Assembly (NCBI RefSeq): GCF_024124765.2
Contig: NZ_JAMXSR020000001.1
Span: forward strand, 186,001 to 250,000
DNA: 64,000 nucleotides
From: Sphingomonas sp. H160509
Lineage (GTDB): Bacteria > Pseudomonadota > Alphaproteobacteria > Sphingomonadales > Sphingomonadaceae
Direction of reading: 5' to 3'
Shown here one piece after another: positions 48,503 through 60,300 of this stretch. The notes below the pieces were generated by a model. The model did no database searches and was not told where the DNA came from. It worked only from the letters and a program-made list of their open reading frames with translations. The position numbers were made by a program, and so were the translations under genes. Position 1 is the first letter of the stretch. Each line of letters begins with the position of its first letter.

Positions 48503-48512
48503 GGGTATACCC
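48503..48512. repeat. Palindrome GGGTATACCC, second copy
   Basis: Second copy of the 10-base palindrome seen at 48069-48078, about 430 bases away, in a similar CCGGGTATACCC context. Confidence 0.5.
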
Positions 48513-48653
48513 TTCTGACAATCTCCCTTTGGACTGATCGTTGGCACCAATGAACATGTCGCATTGGTACCATCCAGATTAGACAGTTGGGCGAGAGACG
48601 CTGGCTCCTATAAATGCTGGCTTGGTAGACCGGCAGGGGAGGGGCGCTGGGTG

Positions 48654-49160
48654 TTAGCCATCCTCACCGGACGCAGGCTCGCCTTTGAGCAGCCGACGAT
48701 CGCGAGCGATCTTCGCCAGGAGGGTGCGGCTGCAACCTGTTGCGTCCATAATCTCCCGCCAGCTACGGCCGTTGGCCAATAGCGAGGAGATGGCGGCGTT
48801 GCGGGTCTTGTTCTCTGGACGTCCCTTATAAAGGCCGGCCGCCTTGGCCTTGGCGGTGCCCTCAGCCTGACGGCGACGCCGATCTTCATAGTCTTTGCGT
48901 GCGACCGCGGCGAGGACGTCGAGCATCATCGCGTTGACTGCGGCAAACATGCGGGCGGTGAACTCGTCGGCCGGCGCCGTCAGGCTCCACGAAGTCGGCA
49001 AATCGAGTGCAACGATACGGACCTGTTTGGCGTCGATCAGGCCACGTAGCCGAAGCCAGTCCGGCGAGGTAAGGCGGGACAGTCGATCGACTTGCTCCAC
49101 CAGCAGTATATCACCAGGTTCGCAGTCGGCCAGTAAGCGGAAAAGCTCAGGCCGATCCAA
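48654..49160 (-). CDS. Serine recombinase (resolvase), N-terminally truncated
   Basis: 168 residues of a Tn3-type resolvase/invertase: GDILLVEQVDRLSRLTSPDW, ARMFAAVNAMMLDVLAAVAR and a C-terminal Hin-type helix-turn-helix (LLANGRSWREIMDATGCSRT). The N-terminal catalytic part with the serine nucleophile (usual YxRVSTxxQ) is missing: the frame continues upstream of 49160 but reads basic nonsense. The protein therefore should not recombine DNA. It is a remnant of a transposon or integrative element, which fits the MITE-like element 600 bases away. Confidence 0.75.
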   Translation of the reverse strand: MDRPELFRLLADCEPGDILLVEQVDRLSRLTSPDWLRLRGLIDAKQVRIVALDLPTSWSLTAPADEFTARMFAAVNAMMLDVLAAVARKDYEDRRRRQAEGTAKAKAAGLYKGRPENKTRNAAISSLLANGRSWREIMDATGCSRTLLAKIARDRRLLKGEPASGEDG

Positions 49161-49618
49161 CTTGGCCGATGTGAGCGGGATCGGAAGTTTGATGAACCGG
49201 CGCTTCCAGCGCCACCTCTTGGCCGCTCATTACGGTTGATCGGGACCGCGTGGGGCTATGGGGGTTGGGTCGATGACCGCACAAAAACTACCACAGTTAC
49301 CGCGCCCCACGCGACGATCTTCCAACCACTCTTTACGGCTCGGATTACGTCCAGCGCCATTATGGCAATGAACGGAATTGATTATCCTGGTGGTAATGTG
49401 ACGTTGGTGGGCAAAATCAAAGGCCGACTGACGGTCGTGACGCTAGTAACCGGCTACTGACAGAGATGCAAAACTTTTCATATCATGCATTTAGCCAAAG
49501 ATCTTTAGTTTGACTTGAAAGTATCGAAAATTAGCATGCCGCTACGAGTAGAGCCCAGACTATTTTCGCGGAAGGTCCGTTTTAAAGGTAATCGCTTATT
49601 AGGAATTCCGATTTGTAA
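49161..49618. other. Intergenic, no recognisable gene
   Basis: About 460 bases between the resolvase remnant and the esterase gene. A 74-codon plus-strand frame at 49236-49460 shows no family and is not accepted. The last 150 bases are AT-rich. Confidence 0.4.
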
Positions 49619-50923
49619 CTAGAACAAAGTGATTTTTGGATCAGGCACTGCATCGAACAGCTGGTCGATCGCGGCTGGCATGATTGGCGTCATCATAGGT
49701 TTATCCGAGAAGCGCTGAAATCTAGGACGATCACCTGTCAAAGCTGGCCATGGAGCTTTGCCGCGAACGAAACGTACCCAAGCCGCTATCATCTGACGCG
49801 AAATTCTCCGATCAACCAGAGTGTACGGTCTGTCCGAAGATTTTCTAAGGGTACCGAACACGTAGGGCAGTTCGGCGGAATGGAACGCCCCCCAACGTTG
49901 CGTCTCTAGGCCAGGAGGTACGCGCGCAAAGAGGTAGGCGTAAGTCGGCGACAGGCGTCCCTCAGGACGACCACGCCACCATTCGAGCAAAGCTCTAACG
50001 CCGCACCAACGTGCTGCCACGCGCGAGTTTACTCCTCTTGCCTGTAGCTTGGCACCGGCACCGCCGCAGTTCGCCGGCGGAGAGCTTATACGATTTACCG
50101 GCGTGAACGCCGTAGCCTCGTCCGCAGTCATCCCGACCAGCATCGGGACATCGATGGCCGAACCGCTTTGCCAGGTTCGCTGGGGAGATAGCGGTAGATC
50201 CGGCGACAGACTTAACCGCGATCCTGTTCCCGTAATGCCTGCCTCCGGCGGCAGGCCACTCTGCGCGATCGCTCTGGCAAATAGCCCTTTTGCTGACGGC
50301 ATCGCGAGCAAGGTGTGCACCAGCATTGCGCCCGCCGACTGCCCCGCGATCGTTATCCGCTCGGGGTCACCACCGAATGCTGCGACATTCCGCTTCACCC
50401 ACCGCAACGCGTCGACCACGTCGTGCAACCCACGATTGGGCCGCGCACCCTTGTGGGTAGCGAAGCCGTCCTCACCTAAACGGTAGTTGACCGTCACGAC
50501 GATGACCCCGCGGCGGGCAAAGGCTGTTCCGTCGTAGACGGGTACCGAACCCGATCCTCCGACAAATCCTCCGCCATGTATCCAGAACAGAACCGGCGCG
50601 CGCCCTGACTTCCGTGGTGTCCATATATTGAGGAACAGACAGTCCTGAGCCACCAAGCCAGACGTAACGAACTCCGGTGTCCAGGGGCCAAAGCCTTGTA
50701 GGTCGATCTTTTGCAGACAGTTTGGCCCGAACGATCCCCCTTGTGGCGAGGCTTTTGGCACATTGACCGCGGTAACACCCGCCCGATTTCGACCGTCAGC
50801 CGGCGTCGCGTAGCGAATGCCCAGGTACCGCACGATCTTCCCGGCCCGCGCGCCCGTTACCGTCGCGCCGTCAACCACGACCGTCGGAGCGGCGACGAGA
50901 AGCGCGGCAGTGAGCGTCAGCAT
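49619..50923 (-). CDS. Carboxylesterase type B
   Basis: Exported alpha/beta-hydrolase of 434 residues. Signal-like start MLTLTAALLVAAPTVVV. The family shows YLGIRYATPADGRNRA, QDCLFLNIWTPRKSG, the oxyanion motif HGGGFVGGSG and the nucleophile elbow TIAGQSAGA; the catalytic His is in FHSAELPYVFG. The acidic member should lie in between. It is about 60-80 residues shorter than usual carboxylesterases: sequence between QSGLPPEAG and DVPMLVGMTADE is condensed, suggesting an in-frame deletion. It is last in the glycoside operon, 27 bases after GH3, and would remove ester groups from substrates. Confidence 0.88.
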   Translation of the reverse strand: MLTLTAALLVAAPTVVVDGATVTGARAGKIVRYLGIRYATPADGRNRAGVTAVNVPKASPQGGSFGPNCLQKIDLQGFGPWTPEFVTSGLVAQDCLFLNIWTPRKSGRAPVLFWIHGGGFVGGSGSVPVYDGTAFARRGVIVVTVNYRLGEDGFATHKGARPNRGLHDVVDALRWVKRNVAAFGGDPERITIAGQSAGAMLVHTLLAMPSAKGLFARAIAQSGLPPEAGITGTGSRLSLSPDLPLSPQRTWQSGSAIDVPMLVGMTADEATAFTPVNRISSPPANCGGAGAKLQARGVNSRVAARWCGVRALLEWWRGRPEGRLSPTYAYLFARVPPGLETQRWGAFHSAELPYVFGTLRKSSDRPYTLVDRRISRQMIAAWVRFVRGKAPWPALTGDRPRFQRFSDKPMMTPIMPAAIDQLFDAVPDPKITLF

Positions 50924-50950
50924 GGCCCGTCATCTCCAGGGGAGATTGGC

Positions 50951-53230
50951 TTACGGATGCAAGCGCCCCTCAGCCATTTCAAGATTGGCGCTGAGGGCCC
51001 GATCACCGGCGAACCGCGCGATCGTAACGGGATACTTTCCTGCCGCAACGTGCCAATCGTTCGCCTTGACGTCAAAATCGGCAAGCAGTCTCGGGTCAAT
51101 GTCCATACTGACATGCTGGTTTTCGCCGGGTGCCAGCATCACACGCTTGAAACCTACAAGACGTGTGCTCCCCCCGTTCCGCTGCCCCGCTTGGACGTAG
51201 GCTTGCGGCGAATCCGCGCCCGCGACCTTCCCCCGTATTCGTCACGGTGAAACTGATGCGCGGTGTCGCTCCAGGTTCGATACGCAGATCGCCGTAACTG
51301 AAGCGTGCGTAGGAGAGGCCGTAACCGAACGGGAATAGCGGCCGGACACCGTGCTTCAGATACGAGCGATAGCCGACATCCGCCCCCCTCGGCATAATCC
51401 ACATCTACCAGCAGCGATCGTTCGACCATCCCATAGGTGCTTCCCTTTTTCTGTGCCCGATCGGCCTCCTTCATGGCGAATAGCCCCGGAACGACGGGAC
51501 GCGGTGCCTGCGCCTCGCTGGCGGGGAACGTCATCGGCAACCGGCCGGAGGGGTTAGTCGCGCCGAACAGAATGTTGGCAATCGCCTCGCCCCCGCGCTG
51601 CCCCGGATACCAGGCCTGAAGCACTGCAGGTATGCGCGACAGCCAAGGCATCAGCACGGGCCCACCCGTCTCCAGAACGACCACGGTGCGCCTGTTGGCG
51701 CCCGCTACCGCGTCGATCACTGCGTCCTGTCCGTCGGGTAGCGACATCGTTTCGACGTCCTGGGCTTCCGTGCGCCACTGGGAGGCGAATACGATCGCCA
51801 GATCCGCCTTTCGGGCGGCCACGGCAGCGGCGGCAGGGTCCGTGCCGTCTACGAAGCTGATGGTAGCGTTCGGCGCCATCCTGCGGATGGCCGCCAGCGG
51901 TGACGACGCATGCCATGTCACGCGGGCGAAGGATGCGGCTGCGCCCCTCTGTCAGCGGTATTTCGACAGGCGCACCTCCGACCGAGCGTACCTGACTCGA
52001 TCCGCCGCCCGACAGGACGCCCACGTCAGCATGCGAGCCGATCACCACGATCGATTTGACGGTGCGAGCCAGCGGCAGAAGGTTTCCTTCGTTCTTCAGG
52101 AGGACGCTACCCTTTTCGGCGACCTCCTGCGCAACGCGGGCATGGGCATCATAGTCGATCGATTGTGGTGATGTCGGGACCGGATCGTTGATCAGGCCTG
52201 TGCTGACGACGCCCCACAAGATGCGCTGGTTCATATCGGTCAGCCGGTTGGACGATACCGTCCCGGCCGCGAGTGCGTCGGCGAGCGGCTTCCCGAAGAA
52301 GAGCCCCTTGTCCAATTCGCGACCGGACTGCTGATCCAGGCCGGCGTTGATCGCCTTGACGGTCGAATGAACGGCGCCCCAGTCGCTCATCACCCAGCCC
52401 TTGTAGCCCCAGTCCCGCTTCAGAACCTGGTTCAGCAGGAAGTCGTTCTCGCACGCCCAGTCGCCGTTGACCTTGTTGTAGGAGCACATGACGGAACCGG
52501 GGCGGCCCCGCTCGATGGCGATCTCGAAAGCGAGCAGATCGCTCTCGCGCAACGCAGCCTGGTCGATGCGAGCATTCACGGTCGTTCGCAGCGTCTCCTG
52601 AGGATTGAGAGCGAAATGCTTGACCGTGGATACGATGTGGTTGGACTGGACGCCGCGTATGGACTCGCCGGCCATCACGCCGGAAAGCAGGGGGTCTTCA
52701 CCGAAATATTCGAAAGTGCGCCCGCCCCATGGATCACGGGTCAGGTTCACGCCCCCCGCGAGCAGCACGTTGAACGTCTTGGCGCGTGCCTCGGCGCCGA
52801 TCATCGCACCGCCCCGATAGGCAAGGTCTGGGTCGAAGCTCGCGGCGATCGCCAGACTAGCTGGCAGTGCCGTGGCGACATCGCCCTTGCGCTGTTCGAT
52901 CTGGTTGGCGACGCCAAGCGACGCATCGCTTTCGCGTAGCGTCGGCACGCCAAGCCTGGGCACTCCCGGCACGTAGCCGGCCGACGGAATCATGTCCGCG
53001 GGACGGTCTTTGATCATTGGAGGGAAATAGCCGAAGACATAGGCTTGCCTCTCGGCAGGCGTCATCCGGCTCGCTAGCGCGGCAGCCTGCCGTTCCGCGG
53101 AATCCTGCCGTTCGGGCCCAGGTGTCGCTACGCTCGCGTCGGACCGATCCTGCGCGGCTGCGCCTTCAGCCGTGGCGCCTGCCAGCGCTGTAATGAGAAC
53201 GGCCATGACGGCGGACGGCGGACGCTTCAT
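50951..53230 (-). CDS. GH3 beta-glycosidase (three frameshifts)
   Basis: Periplasmic glycoside hydrolase family 3 enzyme of about 758 residues with signal peptide MKRPPSAVMAVLITALAGA. The N-terminal barrel includes FNVLLAGGVNLTRDPWGGRT, TVKHFALNPQETLR and the nucleophile motif GYKGWVMSDWGAVHST; a C-terminal alpha/beta domain and a fibronectin-III-like domain follow (LFPFGYGLSYARFSY). Frames change at about 51940 (G4), 51385 (G6) and 51225 (G5), each with one G too many on the coding strand. GH3 members release terminal beta-linked glucose or xylose. It sits between the GDSL and esterase genes. Confidence 0.9.
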
Positions 53231-53379
53231 AGATGTTTTCCGATTTTCAGGTTCGCAGTTGGCAGCATGCCAGGAGGCAAGGTTCAGCCAAGATTGAGAA
53301 TAAGCCCGGCGATCCGTCGGCTTCGCTGCCGTCCGGATCGCACGTCGCGGGGCTCATTCGGAACGAAGAATGCGCCGCA

Positions 53380-54117
53380 TCACTCTGCCAGAGCGCGCAG
53401 CGTGGGATCGGCGACGGTCTTCATGACGTCGTAGCCCCGTTTGTTGGGGTGGACGCCGTCATCCGTCAGTTCCCGCTTCATGCCGCCCGTCGGTGTCGCC
53501 ATTGCGGCGTAGTAATCGATGAACGGTACGCCTTGGCTTTTTGCATAGTCGCGAAGCCATCCGTTCATCGCAGCGAGTTGCGTTGCCGGGCGCATCGATG
53601 GATTCCACCAGAACGCATCCGCCGGGAGCAGCGACCCGAGCACGACCTTGATCCGGCGCGCACGGGCCAGATCCACCATCGTCCGGATGTTGTTCTGCCA
53701 GGACTCCGGGGTGATCAGTCCGGTGTTTCCGGCGATGTCGTTCGCCCCCGTCAGGATGTGAACCGCGCCCGGCTTGAGCGCGACGACATCCTGATAGAAG
53801 CGTAGCAGGATCTGCTCGGAGGTCTGGCCGCTGATCCCGCGGCCAAGGACCGAAGACGAGAAGAACGCAGGCTGGTCGCGCTTCCAGAACTCCGTGATCG
53901 AGTCACCGATGAAGATGATACGAGGGGCCGTCGCGACTTTCGCGTTTTCGTCGGCGTAGCGACACAGATTGGGCCAGTCGAGCTGGCGTCGGGCGCCATC
54001 CTGCTCAGCCTTGGCCTTTTGACTGACCTGCGCATCGATGCGCGCGCAGGCATCCTCGGTCATGGCGGTCTGCGGCTGCGCAGTGGCTGCGGCGAGGGCA
54101 ATAAGTGTCGCTAACAT
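53380..54117 (-). CDS. GDSL/SGNH-family hydrolase
   Basis: Exported SGNH hydrolase of 245 residues with a short signal peptide (MLATLIALAAATA). Block I is IIFIGDSITEFW with the catalytic Ser; block III ILTGANDIAGNTG supplies the oxyanion Asn; block V DDGVHPNKRGYDVM holds the Asp-x2-His pair. Such enzymes in carbohydrate loci remove acetyl or other acyl groups from sugars. It starts 21 bases after the acyl-ligase gene, so it belongs to the operon. Confidence 0.9.
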   Translation of the reverse strand: MLATLIALAAATAQPQTAMTEDACARIDAQVSQKAKAEQDGARRQLDWPNLCRYADENAKVATAPRIIFIGDSITEFWKRDQPAFFSSSVLGRGISGQTSEQILLRFYQDVVALKPGAVHILTGANDIAGNTGLITPESWQNNIRTMVDLARARRIKVVLGSLLPADAFWWNPSMRPATQLAAMNGWLRDYAKSQGVPFIDYYAAMATPTGGMKRELTDDGVHPNKRGYDVMKTVADPTLRALAE

Positions 54118-54138
54118 GACGTTCCTTCGATTGAGGCC

Positions 54139-55739
54139 TTAGGCGTTTGCGAACGAACCGGCATACCGATCGCGCAAAGCGCTCTTCAGTATCTTGCCGG
54201 TTGCGGTGTGCGGGAGCTCTTCGACGAAGACGATCTCGTCAGGGAGCCACCATTTTGCGACATGGCTCTGCAGGTGATCGCGAATTTCGCCTGATGTCAC
54301 TGCACTGGCTGGACGACGAACAACGAGCAGGATCGGACGCTCCCCCATCTGGGATGGATCGCGCCGATCGCCGCGGCTTCGGCGACGCCGGCACAGCCGA
54401 CTGCGGCGTTTTCCAGATCGACCGAGCTGATCCATTCGCCACCCGACTTGATCATGTCCTTGGCGCGGTCGGTGATCTGCATCGTGCCGTCGAGATGCAT
54501 GATCGCGACATCGCCGGTGTCGAACCATCCGTCACTGTCCACCGCATCGGCATCCGCGGCGAAATACCGACGGATCACCCAGGGTCCTCGAACACGTAAT
54601 CGACCAGGTGTCACGCCGTCATGGGGCAGAAGCGCGCCGGCATCGTCGACCAAGGCCAACTCGATGCCGAACGGCGGTTTGCCCTGGCGTGACGTCAGCG
54701 CAAGCCGCTCGTCCTCATCCATCGTCGGCCAGGCCGCGGGTCTCTGCCCCATCGTGCCGAGGGGCGACGTCTCCGTCATGCCCCAGATGTGGGCAACGCG
54801 AACACCAGCCGCCTCGAACCGCGCGATCATCGACGACGGTGCGGCAGACCCGCCGATGCTGACGTGACGAAGCGCTTGCGGGAAGGCGTCAGCGGCGTCC
54901 GCGTAGGCCAGCAGGCTGAGCCACACCGTCGGCACCCCGGCCGAATGGGTCACACTTTCGTCAGCCATTACGCGCACCAGCATTGACGGCTCGTTGGTCG
55001 GACACAGAACCAGCTTCGCGCCTGCGATAGCGGCCGCAAAGGGCAGGCCCCAGCCGGCCGCATGAAACATCGGCACGATGGGCAGTATCACTGCTGCAGC
55101 CGAGAGATCGAACATGGAGGGGGCAACGGCAGCCATGGCATGGAGCACCGTCGACCGATGCGTATACAGCACGCCTTTTGGAGCACCCGTCGTGCCGCTT
55201 GTGTAGCAGAGCATGCATGGTTCGCGCTCGTCACCCTCGGACCAGTCATACTGCCCATCCTGAGACTCGAGCAGGTAGGACAGGCTTCCGGATCCCGTGC
55301 CGTCGATGCGGATGAAGTGCTCGATTGTCGGCCAGCGGCTGCGTAGGCGATCGACAAGGCCTTCGAAGGCAACGTCATAGAGGAGCACACGGTCGGCCGC
55401 ATGGTTGACGATGTAAATCAGTTGCTCGTCGAAGAGGCGGGGATTGAGCGTATGAACGATGGCGCCCATCCCGATCGCACCGAACCAAGCGGTCAGATGG
55501 GGCTCATGGTTCATCGCGAGGGTCGCGACGCGGTCACCGCGCCCGATGCCCAGATGCTCCAACGCCTGTGCCAACCGCCGTGCGTCGCCAGCGAGCTCAG
55601 CCCAAGTGCGACGCGTGACTGTCGTATCTGACCAAGCCGTCACGATCTCGGTGGTGCCATGGTGACGCGCTGCGTGCTCGAGCAACTGTGGGACGCGCAG
55701 TTGATGGTCCTGCATCGACGCGACCATTGCCATGTTCAT
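54139..55739 (-). CDS. AMP-forming acyl-CoA ligase (frameshifted)
   Basis: Adenylate-forming enzyme of about 533 residues. P-loop-like motif [19 protein letters not shown], then [30 protein letters not shown], and the hinge [20 protein letters not shown] and [16 protein letters not shown]; the C-terminal lysine motif is [13 protein letters not shown]. The order fits medium- or long-chain acyl-CoA ligases. The frame shifts at about 54345 in a C5 run with one base missing. The ATG overlaps the GH30 stop (ATGA), which is an unusual coupling of a cytoplasmic ligase to a secreted glycosidase. Confidence 0.88.
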
Positions 55740-57283
55740 GACGGCGCGCGCCATTTGAACGTTACGGCAGATTGCCCCTTCAGGTGGAAGGTGAAGGCAC
55801 CATAGGGCGTCGAGACGATCGGATCATGGTCGGCACTGTCGGTGTTGTATGCGAGGAGGGCGACGGTCCCGTCAGGATTGGCGAACGCCACGGACAGGAC
55901 ATTGTCGACGCGCTCCGTCGACGCGATCCGCACGGCACCGCGCTGGACGAAGCGGCTGAGATGGCCAAGCGAGTAGTATTGAACGTTGCGGCTGTAGGTG
56001 CCGGTGATCGGCTCTACGGTTACGATACCCGTGCAGGCAAGACAGCCCCCCTTGTGAGGACCGAATGTCGTATCGAGCGCGACGTTGAAGAACGCCACGC
56101 CGCGAGCCCAGTTGCGGGTGGTGCCGATGATCAGGTTCTGCATGTCGTAACCGAGGTTCGACGCCCAGTTGATCGCGGTTGCCGATCCGACGCATTCGGT
56201 GAAGAACACGTCCTTGAGAGGATACTGGTTGTGGACGATGGACTGCTGCGAGACGTCTCCGCCGTAGCAGTGGAATGCGCTGCCGCTGACGTATTGCGCT
56301 GCGCGCGCGTTCGCGAGCACCTGCAACGCCTGCGGGTTGAGGTCCCAATTGTGATCGAGTTCGAGAAGCTTCGTCTGCGGTGATGCATCCGCAAGCTGCG
56401 GCCCGACGTGATCGGCGAACAAGGCGGCGCGCTGGTCCGGAGACAGCAGCATGCCGGGATAGTCCGTGGGTGCGAACGCCGGTTCGTTCTGGATGCTCAT
56501 GTAGTCGAGCGGGACACCGGCCGCGGCATAGGCCTGGGCCGTTTTGGCGAGATACGCGCCGAAGACGTGGAAGCTGTCGTCGCGCAGCGTGCCACCGATC
56601 AGCGATCCGCTGGTCTTCATCCAACCCGGGGGACTCCACGGGGTGCCCATGACGACGAGGTCGGGGTTGAGCGCCTTCGCGGCGCGGACCGTCGGCAGCA
56701 CATCGGTGGTGGCGGGCGCGATCGCGAACTGCGCCAGGGCCGGATCGGTCTGTCCGGCTGGTAGATCATCGTAGCTGTAATGCGTCCGGGAGAAGTCGGA
56801 CGCACCAAGGGTCAGCCGCGTCATGCCGAAATGGTTGCCGCCTGCGCCGAACAGATCATTCATCAGCGCCGCGCGCTGGGTGGGCCCAAGGGCATGCTGG
56901 ATGAGGTAGGCCGATGCATCGGTGATGCTCGCGCCGAATCCTTCGATCTTCTGATACCGGACGCTCGGATCGACTACGATGACGTTTCCGGCGCCTGTCC
57001 CGTTGTAGAAGGGGATGGGCGCCTGGGGTGCGAGCAACGACTGCTGATCCCCCGTCGTCAGCCATGCCTGGGCGACGAGGCCTGTCTGAGAACCGGCCAG
57101 TGCCGTTGGGGTGGGCGCCGGCGCCGGCAGTATGGCCGGTAGCGCACTGGAGACGGCCCCCTGCACGACGGTGACGAGACCTGCTGCGGTCTCATCGTTT
57201 GACGCGCCGTAGAGCAACGCGCTTGCGCTGGTTGCAAACAAGAGGCCCACTGAGGCCAAGCCTAAACGCTTAGACATTCTCAT
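55736..57283 (-). CDS. GH30 family glycosidase
   Basis: Exported GH30 enzyme of 515 residues (signal MRMSKRLGLASVGLLFATSA). Barrel motifs: KIEGFGASITDASAYLI, MTRLTLGASDFSR, WSPPGWMKTSGSLIGG, YMSIQNEPAFAPTDYPGM with the acid/base Glu, and FFTECVGSA with the nucleophile Glu; HCYGGDVSQQS precedes it. A C-terminal beta-sandwich follows. Relatives include glucosylceramidases and beta-1,6-glucanases. The gene follows the TonB receptor by about 70 bases and overlaps the ligase gene. Confidence 0.92.
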   Translation of the reverse strand: MRMSKRLGLASVGLLFATSASALLYGASNDETAAGLVTVVQGAVSSALPAILPAPAPTPTALAGSQTGLVAQAWLTTGDQQSLLAPQAPIPFYNGTGAGNVIVVDPSVRYQKIEGFGASITDASAYLIQHALGPTQRAALMNDLFGAGGNHFGMTRLTLGASDFSRTHYSYDDLPAGQTDPALAQFAIAPATTDVLPTVRAAKALNPDLVVMGTPWSPPGWMKTSGSLIGGTLRDDSFHVFGAYLAKTAQAYAAAGVPLDYMSIQNEPAFAPTDYPGMLLSPDQRAALFADHVGPQLADASPQTKLLELDHNWDLNPQALQVLANARAAQYVSGSAFHCYGGDVSQQSIVHNQYPLKDVFFTECVGSATAINWASNLGYDMQNLIIGTTRNWARGVAFFNVALDTTFGPHKGGCLACTGIVTVEPITGTYSRNVQYYSLGHLSRFVQRGAVRIASTERVDNVLSVAFANPDGTVALLAYNTDSADHDPIVSTPYGAFTFHLKGQSAVTFKWRAPS

Positions 57284-57355
57284 TCTAATCTCTCGATTGT
57301 TGGTGCACTCGGATGGGGTGATGACGGCATCGCGCCGTCATCACCAAGCATCGGA

Positions 57356-60300
57356 CTAGAACTGCGCGGTTACGCCTGCAAAGAAACGACGACCGATGAT
57401 GTCGCCGAATGAAGCGGCAGGGTATTCGTTCTTGCGATCGAAGAGGTCGTTGACGCCAAGGCGCAAGGCGTATCGATCGGCAATCGTGTATTCGAGCGAC
57501 ACGTCGTGCCGGTAATTGGCGCGAACCTTGTAGAAGCCGTCGGTGGAATTCTCGACGGTTGCACCCTGTCCGGTCAATGAAGGCGAGAGGTAGTTCAGCG
57601 CGTAGGTGATGAGCGCCGGACCGATCTTGTATCGCGACTCGAAGTGAACAGACCATTCCGGCAACGCCACCGTTCCGTCGAGCTTCTGCGTCACTCCGAG
57701 GTAGACGACCTCTTCCAGACGATTGTGCGTCGCAGACGCCGTCAGTGCGAGTTGGCCTGGCAAGGATGCGGAAATGCTGCTGAGGGAGAAGCGATAGTCG
57801 ATGTTGTACAGATCGGACTTCAAGCGCGCCGATCCGGCGTTCACGGTCGTGGCAACGCCGCGGTTGATGTCGCCGTTGCTGTCGTAACCAAGAGTTCCGC
57901 AATAGACGTCCGACTGCGGCTGCTGGTCGAAGCAGGTCGATGCGAACTCGTTGACGCCAAACAGAGCCAGCGCATTGCCGATCTTCAGATCGAGACGATC
58001 TGCGGTGATTGTCAGCCCGCGAAGGAACGTCGGCTGGAACACGAACCCGAATGTCAAAGCGTTCGACACCTCGTTCTGCAGTTCTGGATTGCCCCTGGTC
58101 GTCAGCTGCACCTGTGAGGTGCCTGTCCCGACGAAGTTGGCGAGGCGGTTGTCGACTGTCGGTGCGACGCCGGCCGGCAAGCTGTTCAATCCGTAGTTCG
58201 CGTTAGCCGTGAACAAGGCGACGCAGTTCGCCCGCCGCGCCGTCGGGTTGGGACCGCCATTGATCGCCGTGATCGAACATGGGTTGCCTGCGCCGCTTAT
58301 CGCCACCGAACCGGGCGCGCTCACCTGATTGATGCTGGGCGCGCGGAAATTGCGGCTGCGGTTGATGCGCGCCGTAAGGCCCGCGCCAATCAGCCAGCGG
58401 CCACCGACGCCCCAAACGGAGTTGTTTCCAGCCAAGGTGCTGTTGACCAGGCGATACGAGCCGTCGAAGTCGAGAGCCTGGACTAGCGGCAGACGGAAAT
58501 CGCCACCGACCAGGGGGACCGCGACTTCACCGGCGATCTCGTCGGTGTTGAAGCCCCCGCGACCGCCGACGGCCTTGATGCCTGCGAGGTAGATGCCGTC
58601 GAGGTCACCCTGCAGAGGATTGAACGACGCGCGCTGGTCGCGATGCTCGTAGGTCGCGCTGAATTTCGCCATCCCCCCGGGCAGACGCACCACGTCGCCG
58701 CTTATCGTGGCCAGCACGTCGTCCTGCAGGTTCTTCACCGGGCCGAGCGTGCCGGAATCGGTGACGCCGCTCTTGCCGACGGCATAGTTCAGGACAGCCT
58801 GATTTGGCCGCTCGGTGCCGAAGATGTTGAACGGGACGCAGGACGCGTCGACGACGGTCGTCTGGTTGATCGCGCAGACGATCTGGCCGGCCGAGTTGCG
58901 GACGGCATTGGCCGCATTGCGGAAGTTGGGATAGATGGGCGCGTACGCGTCGATATCGGTATTCACCTGACCGTGCGAATAGGACACCTCGTAGTCGAAG
59001 CGTCGTTTCCCCAGGTTGAAGTTGCCGTTCAACGCAGCGAGCGCGCGATAGGTCGTGGTAGTAAAAAACTGGTCGCCGCCATTCGGATCGACGTCGAGGA
59101 AATTCTTGGAAAGATAGAGCGGCTGACCCGCAGCGAAGCCCGGATTGGCCGCCGAAAGCGCCTGGACTGTACTCTGCGACAAGTACGGATTGTTACGGGT
59201 GAAGGGCAGGGGCTGCAGGTCGGAATACGCGAACGACAGCACGGGAATGTACTGCTGAAGCAGTGCGCCTCTCTTCACAAGCCGCGACCGCGTCCGCGCA
59301 ACCAGCAGTTCGGTCGAGAACGTCAAATTGCTTGTAAGATCGTAGTGACCAATGAGCGAACCGATGGCGCGTTCAACGCCAGGCACCAGTGTTCCGTAGT
59401 CCTTGAACGGCCAACGCAGATCGCTTCCCGTGGCTGCTGTAGCGACCCCCGGAACCGGAGTGCCCAGCCCCTTCAATGCGATGTTACCGTCTCCGTCGAT
59501 CGTGACGCCGCGGCCGCCCTGCTTCACGACGCCGTTCACATCGAAGTTGAACGGTCCGGTGACAACAAGGCCGTTTTGATCCACATATTGCGTGGCGTCG
59601 TTGTATGCTGTGGTGAACGGAATGCCATTGGCGCCGGCACCGGGCGTAAGGTTTAGACCGGCTCCCGAAATGAAACGGTCAGAACGCTGCTTGAAAACGA
59701 GCGGGTCAGTCTTGGAGTAATCCGCTTCGATGGCGATGTTGCCTCGCCCGCCCGCGAAGTTCCGGCCAGCCGTAAGACGCACGGTATGGAGCGAATAGTC
59801 GCCATCGCCAGTTACGGTATTCTGCGCCTCAAGGCGCACGCCCTGAGCGTTCTTCTTCAGAACGTAGTTCACGACGCCACCAATCGCGCCTGATCCATAA
59901 ACCGCGGCACCGCCGCCCTGGACCACTTCGATCCGGTCCAGCAGCCCGAGCGGGATGATATTCGTATCGACCGCTTCGTCGCCCAGACCAAGCGACGTGG
60001 AAACCGTGCGACGCCCATTGACGAGAGTCAAAGTTCGAGCGGGCCCGAGGTTGAACAGGTTTGGAAAATCGGCGCCGGCTACCGCCTGGCCATTCGAGAC
60101 ATAGGGCTGAGGCGTACGTTGCGGCGTATTCGACGTCAGCTCGTTGAGCGCGTCGCCAGCCTGATTAAAGCCGCGCTGCTTGAAATTGTCGGCGTCCAAT
60201 ACCGCGACGGGAGCGGATGCAGTCTCGTCAACGGAACGCCGAATGCGCGAGCCGGTAACTACAATCTCGTCCTTTCGAGCCCCGTCCTGTCCGTCGGCGG

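Noticed and set aside
49236..49460. 74-codon plus-strand frame
   Set aside because: No family, no ribosome site, in a region of element remnants.
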